From contig NZ_NRRF01000024.1 in the NCBI RefSeq assembly GCF_016583565.1, forward strand, positions 1-64,000: a DNA stretch of 64,000 nt. The letters run 5' to 3'. The stretch comes from Thiocystis violacea. Lineage in GTDB: Bacteria; Pseudomonadota; Gammaproteobacteria; Chromatiales; Chromatiaceae. Shown here piece after piece: positions 8,275 through 18,882 of the stretch (positions within the stretch are counted from its first letter, which is position 1; each line of letters opens with the position of its first letter). The position numbers were made by a program, and so were the translations under genes. Under the pieces are notes generated by a model, which worked only from the letters and a program-made list of their open reading frames with translations, was not told the origin of the DNA and did no database searches.

Positions 8275-8401
8275 CGTAGATTCCTCACAATCACAGGAGT
8301 TGAGCAATGGGATGTCCAGGGAGACACCCCCATCGAAGGCAAATCGGGTTGCAGCCGTCAGCGGGATCCGCGTTAATGGCGCCCATGTCACCGAGCCGCC
8401 C

Positions 8402-9268
8402 ATGTCCGATCCCATGACCACGCAGACGGCACCCAGCGTTCTCATCACCGGCTGCTCCAGCGGCATCGGTCATCACTGCGCACATGCGCTCGCCAGGCGC
8501 GGCTGGAACGTCATCGCCTCCGCGCGCAAGCAGGCGGATGTCGATCGGCTCGCGGGGGAAGGGCTCACCGCGATCGCCTTGGATCTGGATCGCTCGGAGA
8601 CCATCCGGGATGCGGTCGACCAGACGTTGGCGCTGACCGGCGGGCGCCTCGATGCACTCTTCAACAACGGCGCCTATGGTCAGCCGGGAGCGGTCGAGGA
8701 TCTTAGCCGTCATGTGCTGCGCGCGCAGCTGGAAACCAACCTGCTGGGCTGGCATGAGCTGACCTGCAAGGTCATTCCGATCATGCGCCGACAGGGCCAT
8801 GGACGCATCGTCCAGAACAGCTCCATTCTGGGCTTCATGCCGCTGCCCTTTCGGGGCGCCTATGTCGCGAGCAAGTACGCCCTGGAGGGGCTGACGGATA
8901 CCCTACGGCTGGAGCTGCGCGATACCGGTATTCATGTCTCGCTCATCGAGCCCGGCCCCATCGCCAGCCAGTTTCGCAAGAATGCCCACCAAGCGTTCCA
9001 GGCCAACATCGACGTCGAGCAGAGCCCGCATCGGGAGGCCTATCGCCACGCCGAGGACCGCCTGAGCAAGGAGGGCGCCGCGCAGCCCTTCACGCTCCCG
9101 CCCGAGGCCGTGCTCAAGAAACTGGTGCACGCCTTGGAGAGCCCGCGCCCGCACCCGCGCTACTACGTCACCGTCCCGACGCATGTCATCGGCAGCCTCA
9201 AGCGCCTGCTCTCCACGCGCGCCCTGGATCGGCTGCTCGTGAAGATCTCCCGCGGCGGCGCGGGCTGA
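8402..9268 (+). CDS. Short-chain dehydrogenase/reductase (SDR)
   Basis: From ATG 8402 the protein has 288 residues with classical SDR features. These are the NAD(P)-binding 'TGCSSGIG' near the N-terminus, 'NNGAYG' (a variant of NNAG), a catalytic Ser in 'NSSILG' and 'YVASK' with the catalytic Tyr and Lys. Arg in 'ASARK' after the second strand suggests NADP(H). The 'PGPIASQF' loop and the C-terminal 'RYYVTVPTHVIGSLKRLLS' resemble the YdfG/YciK-like group found widely in gammaproteobacteria. The substrate cannot be predicted. It is divergent from fmdB, with a 127-base promoter region, and convergent with greA. The in-frame extension to 8300 has no support. Confidence 0.88.
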   Translation: MSDPMTTQTAPSVLITGCSSGIGHHCAHALARRGWNVIASARKQADVDRLAGEGLTAIALDLDRSETIRDAVDQTLALTGGRLDALFNNGAYGQPGAVEDLSRHVLRAQLETNLLGWHELTCKVIPIMRRQGHGRIVQNSSILGFMPLPFRGAYVASKYALEGLTDTLRLELRDTGIHVSLIEPGPIASQFRKNAHQAFQANIDVEQSPHREAYRHAEDRLSKEGAAQPFTLPPEAVLKKLVHALESPRPHPRYYVTVPTHVIGSLKRLLSTRALDRLLVKISRGGAG

Positions 9269-9341
9269 GCGGCCCCCAGGGTCGAACGCCGACCCAGCAG
9301 CGCGCCCGTCCGGCCCCTATCCCCGGGCAGGCGGACCTCTC

Positions 9342-9818
9342 TCAGACGTACTGGACTTCCAGAATCTCGAACTCGCGAACGCCGCCGGGGGCCGCAACGG
9401 AGGCGATGTCGCCCTCGGTCTTGCCGATGAGGCAGCGGGCAATGGGCGAGCCGACCGAAATCATGCCCTGTTTCAGATCCGCCTCGTCCTCGCCGACGAT
9501 CTGGTAGCAGAGTTCTTCATCCTTCTCCAGCTCGAGCACGCGAACCGTCGCGCCGAAGACGACACGGCCATCGGCCGCCAGCGTGGTCACGTCGATGATC
9601 TGCGCGTTCGAGAGCTTGCCCTCGATGTCTTTGATGCGCCCCTCGACGAAGCCCTGCTGCTCGCGCGCGGCATGGTACTCGGCATTCTCCTTGAGATCGC
9701 CGTGGGCGCGCGCCTCGGCGATCGCCTCGATGATTTTCGGTCGCTCGATCCTCTTGAGCCGATCGAGTTCTTCGCGCAATTTCTCAGCGCCTCTGGCGGT
9801 GAGAGGTACCTTGCTCAT
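9342..9818 (-). CDS. greA: Transcription elongation factor GreA
   Basis: The 158-residue protein has the normal GreA length and begins '[20 protein letters not shown]'. The loop at the tip of the N-terminal coiled coil carries '[20 protein letters not shown]', including the Asp-Leu-Lys-Glu-Asn catalytic motif. This motif stimulates RNA cleavage by backtracked RNA polymerase inserted through the secondary channel. The C-terminal FKBP-like domain follows ('[15 protein letters not shown]'). It lies downstream of carA-carB on the same strand, the standard gammaproteobacterial order, but a terminator-like hairpin after carB implies partly independent expression. Confidence 0.97.
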   Translation of the reverse strand: MSKVPLTARGAEKLREELDRLKRIERPKIIEAIAEARAHGDLKENAEYHAAREQQGFVEGRIKDIEGKLSNAQIIDVTTLAADGRVVFGATVRVLELEKDEELCYQIVGEDEADLKQGMISVGSPIARCLIGKTEGDIASVAAPGGVREFEILEVQYV

Positions 9819-9896
9819 GGGTGATTCCCTCGGTTGGAGACGCCGCGGACAAGCGACTCGTCACGCGGCGTTGCAAGCCCGTTGCGGGCCCGTCAC

Positions 9897-9926
9897 TAAA
9901 AACTGCGGGCGCAAGGAAGCGCCCGT
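9897..9926 (-). terminator. Rho-independent terminator after carB
   Basis: On the minus strand, the arms CGGGCGC and GCGCCCG (9906-9925) enclose a 6-base loop and are followed by a short T-tract (complement of the A-run at 9898-9902). It lies 11 bases beyond the carB stop codon, upstream of greA. Stem and T-run are seen directly; termination itself is inferred. Confidence 0.75.
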
Positions 9927-9936
9927 AAGTCCTACA

Positions 9937-12900
9937 TCAGTAAAGGTCTTGTAACCGATTCACGCTGACGATGTCCAGCTGTTTCAACGCCAGGCAGGTC
10001 GCCTCCGCACCCGCGATGGTGGTTGTGTAGGTCACCTTGTGCTGGAGCGCCGCGCGGCGGATCGCGGCGGAGTCCGTGATCGCCTTGGTCCCTTCCGTGG
10101 TGTTGACGATGAAGCCGATCTCGTTGTTCTTGATCATGTCCACGATATGCGGCCTGCCCTCGGCGACTTTGTTGACCCCGATACAGTCGAGACCGGCCTC
10201 GCGGAGCGCCGCCGCCGTGCCGTGTGTGGCGTAGAGGGTGAAGCCGAACTCGGCCAGGTCGTGCGCGACGCGGATGAGTCTCGCCTTGTCGGCGGGCTTC
10301 ACGCTGAGCATCGCCTTGCCGCCCTTGCGCGGCAGCAGACTGCCCGACCCTTCCTGCGCCTTGGCGTAAGCCTCGCCAAAACTCTCGCCAACCCCCATCA
10401 CCTCCCCGGTCGATTTCATCTCCGGGCCCAGAACGGTATCGACGCCCGGGAACTTGATGAAGGGGAAGACGGCTTCCTTGACGAAGTAATGCTTGGGCTT
10501 GACCTCGCGGTTGACTCCCTGATCCTGCAGGGATCTTCCGGCCATGCAGCGCGCGGCGACCTTGGCCAGCGGAACCCCGATGGCCTTGGAGACGAAGGGC
10601 ACGGTACGCGAGGCACGCGGATTCACCTCGAGGATGAAGATCTCGTCGCCCTGGATGGCGAACTGGGCGTTCATGAGGCCGACGACATTCAGCGCGCGGG
10701 CCATCTTGACCATCTGCTCGCGCATGCGGTCCTGGATCATCGGGGGCAATGTATACGGCGGCAATGAGCAGGCCGAATCGCCCGAGTGCACGCCGGCCTG
10801 CTCGATGTGCTCCATGATGCCGCCGATGAGCACGTCCCTGCCGTCGCAGATGGCATCGACGTCGACCTCGATGGCGTCGTCCAGGAAGCGATCGAGCAGC
10901 ACGGGCGACTCGTTGGACACCCGGACGGCTTCACGCATGTAGCGGTTGAGTTCGGTCTCGTCGTAGACGATCTCCATGGCCCGGCCGCCCAGCACGTAGG
11001 ATGGACGCACCACGAGCGGATAACCGATGCCCGCCGCCTGAGCGACCGCGTCGGTCTCGCTGCGCGCCGTCGCGTTGGGCGGCTGACGCAGCCCGAGATC
11101 CTGGATCAGCTTCTGGAAGCGCTCCCGGTCCTCGGCCAGGTCGATGCTGTCGGGCGTGGTCCCGATGATGGGCACACCGGCGGCCTCGAGATCGCGCGCC
11201 AGCTTCAGCGGCGTCTGGCCGCCGTACTGGACGATGACGCCGAACGGCTTCTCCTTGGCGACGATCTCGAGGACATCCTCGAGTGTCAGCGGCTCGAAAT
11301 AGAGCCGATCGGAGGTGTCGTAGTCGGTCGAAACCGTTTCCGGATTGCAGTTGACCATGATGGTCTCGAAGCCGTCCTCGCGCATCGCAAAGGCGGCATG
11401 AACACAGCAGTAGTCGAACTCGATGCCCTGCCCGATGCGGTTAGGCCCGCCGCCGAGGACCATGATCTTCCGCCGATCCGAGGGTGCGGCCTCGCACTCC
11501 TCCTCATAGGTGGAGTACATGTAGGCCGTGCTAGAGGCAAACTCCGCGGCGCAGGTATCCACCCGCTTGTAGACCGGGTGCAGTTCCCAGTCATGGCGCA
11601 GCGCCCGGATCTCGGACTCCTTCGCGCCAACCAGGCGTGCGATGCGGCGATCGGAGAAGCCCTTGCGCTTGAGGCCGAACAGGACATCGCGCGTGAGTCC
11701 GCCGCGACCGCCCTCGCGGAGTTCGCGCTCACAGCGGACCAGATCCTCGATCTGCGCCAGGAACCAGGGGTCGATCCGGCTGAGACGATGGATCTCCTCC
11801 AGACTCATACCGACGCGGAAGGCATCGGCGACATAGAAGATGCGCTCGGCGCCGGTCTGACGGACCTCGAGCCGGATCTTCTGCTCAGCCTCCGGATCGG
11901 CGAGGTCCACCACTTCATCGAGACCGTAGCGGTCGATCTCCAGGCCGCGCAGCGCCTTCTGCAGCGACTCCTGGAAGGTGCGTCCGATCGCCATCACCTC
12001 GCCGACCGATTTCATCTGGGTCGTCAGGCGCGCGTCGGCCTGAGGGAACTTCTCGAAGGCGAAGCGCGGGATCTTGGTCACGACATAGTCGATCGTCGGC
12101 TCGAAGGAAGCCGGGGTCGCGCCGCCCGTGATCTCGTTGCGCAGCTCATCGAGCGTATAGCCCACCGCCAACTTGGCGGCGACCTTGGCGATGGGAAAGC
12201 CGGTCGCCTTGGACGCCAGGGCCGATGAGCGCGAAACCCGCGGATTCATCTCGATGACGATCATCCGCCCGGTGTCCGGATCGATGGCGAACTGGACGTT
12301 GGACCCGCCGGTATCCACGCCGATCTCGCGCAGCACCGCGATGGCGGCGTTACGCATGATCTGGTACTCCTTGTCGGTCAGCGTCTGAGACGGCGCGACC
12401 GTGATGGAGTCGCCCGTGTGCACGCCCATGGGATCGAAGTTCTCGATGGAGCAGATGATGATGCAGTTGTCCGCGCGGTCGCGGACCACCTCCATCTCGT
12501 ACTCCTTCCAGCCGAGCACGGACTCCTCGATCAGCAGCTCTTTCGTTGGGGATAGATCGAGTCCGCGCCGGCAGATTTCCTCGAATTCTTCCTGGTTGTA
12601 GGCGATGCCGCCGCCGCTGCCGCCCATGGTGAAGGACGGACGGATGATGGCTGGGAACCCGATCGAGGCCTGGACCTGGACCGCCTCCTCCAGGCTGTGC
12701 GCGATGGCGGAACGCGGCATATCGAGCCCGATCTTGCGCATCGCCTGACGGAAGAGATCGCGATCCTCCGCCTTGTCGATGGCCTCGCGCGAGGCACCGA
12801 TCAGTTCCACCCCGTACTGCTGCAGCACGCCCTCGCGCACCAGATCGAGCGCGCAATTGAGCGCGGTCTGACCGCCCATGGTCGGCAACAGGGCGTCCGG

Positions 12901-13146
12901 CCGCTCTTTCTCGATGATGGTGGCCAAGGCGCGCCAGGTCACGGGCTCGATGTAGGTCGCGTCCGCCATCTCCGGGTCCGTCATGATGGTCGCCGGATTG
13001 GAGTTGACCAGGATGACCCGGTAGCCCTCTTCGCGTAGCGCCTTGCAGGCCTGAGCGCCCGAGTAGTCGAACTCGCACGCCTGACCGATGACGATCGGTC
13101 CGGAGCCAATGATGAGAATGCTGTGGATGTCAGTACGCTTGGGCAT
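9937..13146 (-). CDS. carB: Carbamoyl phosphate synthase large subunit
   Basis: The 1069-residue protein has the full CarB length and the internal duplication of ATP-grasp halves. The first half starts '[20 protein letters not shown]', with '[12 protein letters not shown]' as the carboxyphosphate-site loop. The second starts near residue 550 with '[20 protein letters not shown]' and has '[16 protein letters not shown]'. The C-terminal MGS-like allosteric domain ('[15 protein letters not shown]') is present. It makes carbamoyl phosphate from bicarbonate, ATP and ammonia delivered by CarA, for arginine and pyrimidine synthesis. It is separated from carA by a 237-base spacer with a short tandem repeat, so it may have some transcription of its own. 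A long open frame on the opposite strand is a coding shadow. Confidence 0.98.
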   Translation of the reverse strand: MPKRTDIHSILIIGSGPIVIGQACEFDYSGAQACKALREEGYRVILVNSNPATIMTDPEMADATYIEPVTWRALATIIEKERPDALLPTMGGQTALNCALDLVREGVLQQYGVELIGASREAIDKAEDRDLFRQAMRKIGLDMPRSAIAHSLEEAVQVQASIGFPAIIRPSFTMGGSGGGIAYNQEEFEEICRRGLDLSPTKELLIEESVLGWKEYEMEVVRDRADNCIIICSIENFDPMGVHTGDSITVAPSQTLTDKEYQIMRNAAIAVLREIGVDTGGSNVQFAIDPDTGRMIVIEMNPRVSRSSALASKATGFPIAKVAAKLAVGYTLDELRNEITGGATPASFEPTIDYVVTKIPRFAFEKFPQADARLTTQMKSVGEVMAIGRTFQESLQKALRGLEIDRYGLDEVVDLADPEAEQKIRLEVRQTGAERIFYVADAFRVGMSLEEIHRLSRIDPWFLAQIEDLVRCERELREGGRGGLTRDVLFGLKRKGFSDRRIARLVGAKESEIRALRHDWELHPVYKRVDTCAAEFASSTAYMYSTYEEECEAAPSDRRKIMVLGGGPNRIGQGIEFDYCCVHAAFAMREDGFETIMVNCNPETVSTDYDTSDRLYFEPLTLEDVLEIVAKEKPFGVIVQYGGQTPLKLARDLEAAGVPIIGTTPDSIDLAEDRERFQKLIQDLGLRQPPNATARSETDAVAQAAGIGYPLVVRPSYVLGGRAMEIVYDETELNRYMREAVRVSNESPVLLDRFLDDAIEVDVDAICDGRDVLIGGIMEHIEQAGVHSGDSACSLPPYTLPPMIQDRMREQMVKMARALNVVGLMNAQFAIQGDEIFILEVNPRASRTVPFVSKAIGVPLAKVAARCMAGRSLQDQGVNREVKPKHYFVKEAVFPFIKFPGVDTVLGPEMKSTGEVMGVGESFGEAYAKAQEGSGSLLPRKGGKAMLSVKPADKARLIRVAHDLAEFGFTLYATHGTAAALREAGLDCIGVNKVAEGRPHIVDMIKNNEIGFIVNTTEGTKAITDSAAIRRAALQHKVTYTTTIAGAEATCLALKQLDIVSVNRLQDLY

Positions 13147-13292
13147 TGGGTATCACGTGATGATTCAGGGTGCGCTCGACCGTCTGCGACGAGGCAGATG
13201 GCGACAGGGCCGGGTCAGAGACGGTGATCGGTCGTCATCCGAGGAATTCGACCAACTCGAAGCGGGCGAGCTACCGCTGCCTGGCTTCTCTA

Positions 13293-13334
13293 TATTCGAT
13301 CGACAATATTCAATCGACAATATTCAATCGACAG
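13293..13334. repeat. Three tandem 14-bp units between carA and carB
   Basis: Three head-to-tail copies of ATATTCAATCGACA occur at 13293-13306 (one A-to-G change), 13307-13320 and 13321-13334. They form an AT-rich patch in a G+C-rich spacer. The array sits about 150 bases upstream of the carB start. It could be a protein-binding array, a slippage product or a repeat seed. Confidence 0.9.
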
Positions 13335-13383
13335 AGGCCGCCGGGAGGCGGCGACATCGCCATCTGCCGCGGCAGGCGCTGGC

Positions 13384-14538
13384 TCAAGCGGCATCGCCCT
13401 TGCGCTGACGCATCAGATCGATGAAGTGATCGAAGACGGGCGCGACATCGTGCGGCCCCGGGCTCGCCTCTGGATGCCCCTGGAAGCTGAAGGCCGGACG
13501 CTCGCGGTGGTGGATGCCTTGCAGCGAACCATCGAAGAGCGAACGGTGTGTCGGTTCCAGGTCTGCCGGCAGATCCGTCTCGTCGACAGCGAAGCCGTGG
13601 TTTTGACTGCTGATCATGACGGCGCCGGTCTTGAGATCCTGAACCGGGTGGTTCGCCCCATGGTGGCCGAACTTCATCTTCAGCGTCTTCGCCCCGCAGG
13701 CCAGGCCGAGCAGCTGGTGGCCGAGACAGATGCCGAAAATCGGTATATCGGTCTCGAGCAGCGCGCGGATGGCCGTGATCGCATAATCGCAGGGCTGCGG
13801 ATCCCCCGGACCATTGGAGAGGAAGACGCCATCCGGCTCCAGAGCCAGCACGGTCGCCGCGGGCATGTGCGCCGGCACGACCGTCACGTGACAGCCGCGA
13901 TCGACGAGCATGCGCAGGATGTTGCGCTTGATCCCGTAATCATAGGCGACGACGTGATAGGCGAGCCGATCGCCGACCGGCATCAACGCCTCCCGCAACC
14001 CGCCCTCCAGCGTCCAGGTGCCTTGGGTCCAGGGATAGGCCTCCCGGGTGGAGGCGTGCTGCGCCAGATCCATGCCCTTGAGCCCAGGGAAGGCGCGTGC
14101 CTCGGCGAGGGCGGCATCGACGTCGATCGCCTCGCCGGCCTGGATACAGCCGCTCTGCGCACCCTTCTCGCGCAGGATGCGGGTCAGGCGGCGGGTATCG
14201 ATGTCGGAAATGCCGACGATGCCTTGGCGCTTCAGGTAGGCGTCGAGCGGCTCCTGCATGCGGAAATTGCTTGGCAGGATCGGCAAGTCGCGAATGATGA
14301 GTCCGGCGGCCTGAATCGCACCGGATTCCTCGTCCTCGGCATTCACGCCGACGTTGCCAATATGCGGATAGGTCAGGGTGACCAGCTGTCTCAGGTAGGA
14401 GGGATCCGTGAGAATCTCCTGGTAACCGGACATTGCAGTATTAAAAACGACTTCACCGACGCTCGTCCCATCGGCGCCAATCGACGTTCCGCGGAAGACC
14501 GAGCCGTCTTCCAGAACCAGAACTGCAGGTTTTCTCAA
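13384..14538 (-). CDS. carA: Carbamoyl phosphate synthase small subunit
   Basis: CarA is the glutaminase subunit that releases ammonia for CarB. The C-terminal class I amidotransferase domain has the nucleophile in '[15 protein letters not shown]' and the His-Glu pair in '[12 protein letters not shown]'. The start chosen is TTG 14536-14538, behind GGAGA at 6-base spacing. It gives 384 residues beginning '[17 protein letters not shown]', matching the usual CarA start and length. An in-frame ATG at 14607 would add 23 residues with no family counterpart. It lies upstream of carB on the same strand. Confidence 0.96.
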   Translation of the reverse strand: MRKPAVLVLEDGSVFRGTSIGADGTSVGEVVFNTAMSGYQEILTDPSYLRQLVTLTYPHIGNVGVNAEDEESGAIQAAGLIIRDLPILPSNFRMQEPLDAYLKRQGIVGISDIDTRRLTRILREKGAQSGCIQAGEAIDVDAALAEARAFPGLKGMDLAQHASTREAYPWTQGTWTLEGGLREALMPVGDRLAYHVVAYDYGIKRNILRMLVDRGCHVTVVPAHMPAATVLALEPDGVFLSNGPGDPQPCDYAITAIRALLETDIPIFGICLGHQLLGLACGAKTLKMKFGHHGANHPVQDLKTGAVMISSQNHGFAVDETDLPADLEPTHRSLFDGSLQGIHHRERPAFSFQGHPEASPGPHDVAPVFDHFIDLMRQRKGDAA

Positions 14539-14697
14539 GGGTATCTCCGAATCCGGGCGAGGGCGTGCAGATGCCGCAACGGGCATTTGAGACAGCGACA
14601 CCGGCACGCAACAAGGTTGGATCGCGCAGGACGCACCGATCCTCCGGCATTCTAAAGAAGGGGCGGCGGACTGTCCATGTAAGCCGCCGAGCGGGAT

Positions 14698-15132
14698 TCA
14701 GAGATAGGACCGCGCCCAGGCGACGATGCCGCCAGCGTCCATGGCGCCGGCCTGGCGCGCGACCTCCTTGCCAGCGCGAAAGAGCATCAAGGTCGGGATG
14801 CTGCGGATCCCCAGACGTCCGGCGAGCGCCTGAGCCTCCTCCGTATTGACCTTGAGCAGGCGCGCCGAGGGCTCGAGCCGCGCGGCGGCCGACTCGAAGG
14901 CCGGGGCCATCATCCGGCAAGGTCCGCACCAGGGCGCCCAAAAGTCGACGAGCAGGGGCAGATCGCTGCGCGCCAGGTGGCGCGCGAAACGCGCCTCATC
15001 GAGCGCCAACGGCTGCCCCAGAAAGAGCGGCCCGTGGCATTTGCCACATTTGGGTGCCGCCGACAGCCGGCTGCTTGGGAGGCGATTGACCGCGTCACAG
15101 CTTGGGCAGACAACATGAAGATCGTGGGACAT
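14698..15132 (-). CDS. trxC: Thioredoxin 2 (TrxC)
   Basis: The 144-residue protein has the N-terminal zinc-binding extension that separates TrxC from TrxA: CPSC (10-13) and CGKC (29-32). The thioredoxin domain has active site 'WAPWCGPCRMMAP' and the cis-proline region 'RSIPTLMLF'. TrxC is a cytoplasmic disulfide reductase, often induced by oxidative stress in gammaproteobacteria. The gene is divergent from ybbN, with 171 bases between the two starts, so the two thioredoxin-fold genes share a promoter region. It precedes carA with a 159-base gap and is probably not part of the car operon. Confidence 0.95.
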   Translation of the reverse strand: MSHDLHVVCPSCDAVNRLPSSRLSAAPKCGKCHGPLFLGQPLALDEARFARHLARSDLPLLVDFWAPWCGPCRMMAPAFESAAARLEPSARLLKVNTEEAQALAGRLGIRSIPTLMLFRAGKEVARQAGAMDAGGIVAWARSYL

Positions 15133-15303
15133 CGAAGCTCACTCCCCGCGAAAAGCTTGAACAAAGCGAAGGGATCGGGTCCAAAACCGCGAAATCATCC
15201 CAGAGCGCGCTCGTCATCGACAAGACCCAGGCTTGAATCGCCCCGCCAGCATGGCTATTTTGGCGCGCAACTGCTGTTATCGCTGAGACACTTTACGACG
15301 ACT

Positions 15304-16167
15304 ATGAGCCAATCACCCAACGTCATCACCGTCACCGCGGCAAACTTTCAATCCGTCGTCCTCGAAGGCTCCTTCGAGCGTCCGGTCCTGGTGGACTTCT
15401 GGGCGGACTGGTGCGCCCCCTGCCGGATGCTGATGCCGATGCTCGCGCAGCTCGCGCAGGACTATGGCGGAAGCTTTCTGCTCGCCAAGGTGAACACCGA
15501 GGAAGAGCAGGCACTCGCCGCGCAATTCGGCATCCGCAGCCTGCCGACGGTCCAGCTGTTCAAGTCCGGCAAGGCGGTGGATCAATTCATGGGGGCACTG
15601 CCGGAGTCACAGGTTCGCGAGTTCCTGGACCGCCACATCCCGCGCGCCTCAGACGGACTCCTCGCCCGGGCGCAGGGCCTGATGGCGAGTGGCGACCTCG
15701 CCGCGGCGCGCGATCTCCTCGAGCAGGCCAGAGCCGAGGACCCGTCCAATGCCCGATTGAGCCTCGCGCAGGTGCAGTTGACAGCGGCGCAAGGCGACAT
15801 CGCCCAGGCCATGACGGACCTGGATAGCCTGCCGATCGAGCTCGCGAACGACCCCGAGGTCACCGCCCTGCGCGGGCGCCTGCGCTTCGCGAGCACCGCC
15901 GAAGGGGCGCCACCGCAATCCGCGCTCGAGACCCGGCTGGCGTCCGATCCGAAGGACAACCAAGCCCGCTACCAACTCGCGGCCCTCGCGGTCCTGCAGG
16001 GCGATTACGCGAGCGCACTCGAGCACCTCTTCGAGCTGATGAAGCGCGATCGTTCGTTTGAGGACGACGCCGGCCGCAAAGGCATGCTCGCGGTCTTCGA
16101 CCTGCTCGGCGGTAGCCACGACCTGGTCGCCCGTTATCGCGCCAAGATGATGACGGCGCTGTACTGA
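15304..16167 (+). CDS. ybbN: Co-chaperone YbbN (CnoX-like), thioredoxin plus TPR
   Basis: From ATG 15304 the protein has 287 residues. Residues 1-110 are a thioredoxin domain with 'DFWADWCAPCRML', so both active-site cysteines are present. The rest is a helical TPR-like region with repeats such as 'GDLAAARDLLEQARAEDPSN' and 'GDYASALEHLFELMKRDRSF'. In E. coli this protein (YbbN/CnoX) is a redox-switchable holdase that delivers clients to GroEL; the WCAPC motif suggests possible oxidoreductase ability. The same frame is open further upstream, but only this ATG matches the family start. It is convergent with tilS, 34 bases away. Confidence 0.93.
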   Translation: MSQSPNVITVTAANFQSVVLEGSFERPVLVDFWADWCAPCRMLMPMLAQLAQDYGGSFLLAKVNTEEEQALAAQFGIRSLPTVQLFKSGKAVDQFMGALPESQVREFLDRHIPRASDGLLARAQGLMASGDLAAARDLLEQARAEDPSNARLSLAQVQLTAAQGDIAQAMTDLDSLPIELANDPEVTALRGRLRFASTAEGAPPQSALETRLASDPKDNQARYQLAALAVLQGDYASALEHLFELMKRDRSFEDDAGRKGMLAVFDLLGGSHDLVARYRAKMMTALY

Positions 16168-16201
16168 TCACTCGGCACCGCACCCACCCCAGGCAGCGAG
16201 C

Positions 16202-17599
16202 TCAGCCCGGCAGCCGCATGTGGATGGGTGTTCGCAGGATGGCTCCGATCTGAGCCTGCTGCTGGCCCTTCCAAAGGAGCGCACCGCCGAGCCCCCGCTC
16301 CCGCGGGTGCGCGCAGCCACAGACGCCCGCAATGGCGATGAGTCCGTCAGCGCAGAACACTAGGGGGACATAGGGTCTGAGCCAACTCGGCACGCCGGCC
16401 GTCTGGAAAAGATCCTTCAAGCGTCGCGCATGGATCTCAGTCGCCGGCGTGCAAACATGCCCCACCTGAGCGAAGCGGACATGCAGCTCTAAGACCGCCC
16501 GCCCACGCCCCCCATCCATGGCTTCGGCAACAGCGGGCTGCCACTCCAGAACACCCAGACCGCTTGGCAGCTCCAGGCTCGACGGCATGCGCCCGATCCG
16601 CCAAGGCAGATCGACTGTCCTCGCGGGCGGCGCGGGCAGGGGCACCAGGCAGAAAAGATCGCCGCGGTAGCGTCGCACCTCGCAGCCTTTCCAGGCGACG
16701 AGCGGATTGGCATCGGCACGCGCGGCCACGACCTCGTCGAGCACGCGCTCAAGGCGACTGGTATCCGGCAGCCCGAAGCCGTGCTGCTCGAGCCAGGCAC
16801 GCAGCACCGCCTTCTGCAGCGGCCGATCGAGCTGCTCCAGCATCTCGATCGAGAGGGTACCGGGATGATCACCGAAGAGCTGCGGCAGGGTCGCGAGCGC
16901 CAACCCCTCGACCAGCTGGGCGGCCTCGGCGCAGTGCCGCGCGCTGCGCGAGAGCGTCGTGGAGACGGCCGGCCAGCGTGTGCGCAAGCGGGGCAGGATC
17001 TGGTGACGCAGAAAATTGCGATCCAGCGTGAGGTGGGCGTTACTGGGGTCCTCGATCCAACCCAGGCCGCGCGCGCGCGCGTAGCGAAGGAGCTCCTCAC
17101 GGTGGCTCGCCAGCAGTGGCCGGACCAGATACCCGCGACCGAGACGCGCCTCCACGGGCATGGCGGCCAGGCCACGCGCGCCACTGCCACGCAGGAGCGC
17201 CAGCAGCAGGGTCTCCGCCTGATCGTCTTCGTGGTGTGCGGTCAGCAGCAGATCGCCCCGGCCAAGCAGTCCGGCGAAGACGGCGTACCTGGCCTCGCGG
17301 GCCAGGGCCTCAAGGCTTTCGCCCTGCCGGGCTGCGAGCTGAAGATGCTCAGTCGTCAGGGGAATGGCGCGAAGGCGGCAGAACTCGGCGCAATGCGCCG
17401 CCCAGAGAGCGGAATCCGGGTGCAGCCCATGATCGACATGAATGGCATGGAGCGCTCCGGGGAGTGACTCGCGCACCTCGGTGGCGGCCGCGAGGAGCAC
17501 GGAGGAATCCATGCCGCCACTAAAGGCGACCCAGATCCTAGACGCCGACTCGAACGGCTCTAGCAGCCCGATCAGATGCGCGGGATCGAAAGCGGACAT
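16202..17599 (-). CDS. tilS: tRNA(Ile)-lysidine synthetase
   Basis: The 465-residue protein has the PP-loop 'WVAFSGGMDSSVLLAA' near residue 30 and 'LLTAHHEDDQAETLLLALLR'. It also has the substrate-binding region 'WIEDPSNAHLTLDRNFLRHQ', all diagnostic of TilS, and a C-terminal domain. It converts C34 of the tRNA-Ile CAU anticodon to lysidine using ATP and lysine, so that AUA is read. It follows accA by 27 bases on the same strand, a common gammaproteobacterial arrangement, and is probably co-transcribed with it. Confidence 0.96.
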   Translation of the reverse strand: MSAFDPAHLIGLLEPFESASRIWVAFSGGMDSSVLLAAATEVRESLPGALHAIHVDHGLHPDSALWAAHCAEFCRLRAIPLTTEHLQLAARQGESLEALAREARYAVFAGLLGRGDLLLTAHHEDDQAETLLLALLRGSGARGLAAMPVEARLGRGYLVRPLLASHREELLRYARARGLGWIEDPSNAHLTLDRNFLRHQILPRLRTRWPAVSTTLSRSARHCAEAAQLVEGLALATLPQLFGDHPGTLSIEMLEQLDRPLQKAVLRAWLEQHGFGLPDTSRLERVLDEVVAARADANPLVAWKGCEVRRYRGDLFCLVPLPAPPARTVDLPWRIGRMPSSLELPSGLGVLEWQPAVAEAMDGGRGRAVLELHVRFAQVGHVCTPATEIHARRLKDLFQTAGVPSWLRPYVPLVFCADGLIAIAGVCGCAHPRERGLGGALLWKGQQQAQIGAILRTPIHMRLPG

Positions 17600-17626
17600 G
17601 CGCCTCCCCCATGCTCGGCCTCGCCA

Positions 17627-18583
17627 TCACTCCTTGAAGCGGCCGTATGCCATGAGCCGCTGGTAGCGCGCGGCAATGAGGGCATTCAGATCGACGCCAT
17701 CGAAGGCGGCCAAGCGCTCCAGCAGGGCCTCTTTCAGACGCGCGGCCATGGCATCCGGATCGCGATGCGCACCGCCGAGAGGCTCCTTGATGACCTGATC
17801 CACCAGCCCTTGCTCCAAGAGCTTCTGCGAGGTGATGGCCATGGCCTCTGCCGCAAGCTGGGCCTTGTCGGCGCTCTTCCAGAGAATCGAGGCGCATCCC
17901 TCGGGCGAGATGACGGAGTAGGTGCCGAACTCCAGCATCCCGAGCCAATCACCCACGCCGATGGCCAATGCGCCGCCGGAGCCGCCCTCCCCCACCACGG
18001 TGCTCAGAATGGGCGTGCGCAGACGCGACATCTCGCGCAGATTGCGCGCGATCGCCTCGCTCTGACCGCGCTCCTCCGCGCCGACTCCGGGATAGGCGCC
18101 CGGGGTATCGATGAAGGTGAGGATGGGCATGCGAAAGCGCTCGGCCATCTCCATCAAGCGCAGGGCCTTGCGGTAGCCCTCGGGACGCGGCATCCCGAAG
18201 TTGCGTATGATTTTCTCCTTGGTATCGCGGCCCTTCTGGTGGCCAATCACCATCACCGGCCGGCCGTCGATGCGCGCCAAGCCGCCGACGATGGCGCGAT
18301 CGTCAGCGAAGGCGCGGTCGCCGTGAAGCTCGTGGAACTCATCGAAGAGACGCCGCACGTAGTCGAGCAGATAGGGGCGCTGCGGGTGACGCGAGAGCTG
18401 AGAGATCTGCCAGGGCGTGAGCGAGGAGAAGATCGACTCGGTGAGCGCGATGCACTTGTTCTGCAGGCGCTCGATCTCTTCTTGGATATTGAGCTCGTTG
18501 TCGTGCCCAACCAAGCGCAGCTCTTCGATCTTCGCCTCGAGCTCAGCGATGGGCTGTTCAAAATCGAGAAAGTTAAGGTCCAT
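17627..18583 (-). CDS. accA: Acetyl-CoA carboxylase carboxyltransferase subunit alpha
   Basis: The 318-residue length matches AccA. The protein begins '[20 protein letters not shown]' and carries '[20 protein letters not shown]' and '[17 protein letters not shown]', the biotin and acetyl-CoA binding core of the carboxyltransferase. With AccD it transfers CO2 from biotin-BCCP to acetyl-CoA, the first step of fatty acid synthesis. It lies upstream of tilS. The roughly 300 bases between its start and the next gene (18584-18882) should hold its promoter; I saw no other gene or strong element there. Confidence 0.97.
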   Translation of the reverse strand: MDLNFLDFEQPIAELEAKIEELRLVGHDNELNIQEEIERLQNKCIALTESIFSSLTPWQISQLSRHPQRPYLLDYVRRLFDEFHELHGDRAFADDRAIVGGLARIDGRPVMVIGHQKGRDTKEKIIRNFGMPRPEGYRKALRLMEMAERFRMPILTFIDTPGAYPGVGAEERGQSEAIARNLREMSRLRTPILSTVVGEGGSGGALAIGVGDWLGMLEFGTYSVISPEGCASILWKSADKAQLAAEAMAITSQKLLEQGLVDQVIKEPLGGAHRDPDAMAARLKEALLERLAAFDGVDLNALIAARYQRLMAYGRFKE

Positions 18584-18882
18584 AACCCCAAGTATTTCTT
18601 TACTAGAGCGGAGGCAGCGACCTTGGCGACATGGAGCCCCGAGTGCGATCGCGCACCTCGGCGAGCCTCACCGTCCCGAGCCAGCCTCACGCAAGCGCCC
18701 CCACGTCGCAGGCGGCCGCGGGGCTGAGAGTGCCAGGGTGCTGGCGAATCCTGGCCCTTGCCCTCGCGCTGGGCGGGGACTGCCATCGATCCGCGACGCG
18801 AACCCTTTGGCACACGGGCAAAGGCTCGCCAATCTAGCGCACCAGACCTCGCGAGTACAGCCCGAAGATCGCCACGCGCGCC

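Noticed and set aside
10786..12228. 480-residue open frame on the plus strand
   Set aside because: It is entirely antisense to carB and has no recognisable motif, so it is a G+C-driven shadow.
13426..14655. 409-residue open frame on the plus strand
   Set aside because: It is antisense to carA with biased composition and no motifs.
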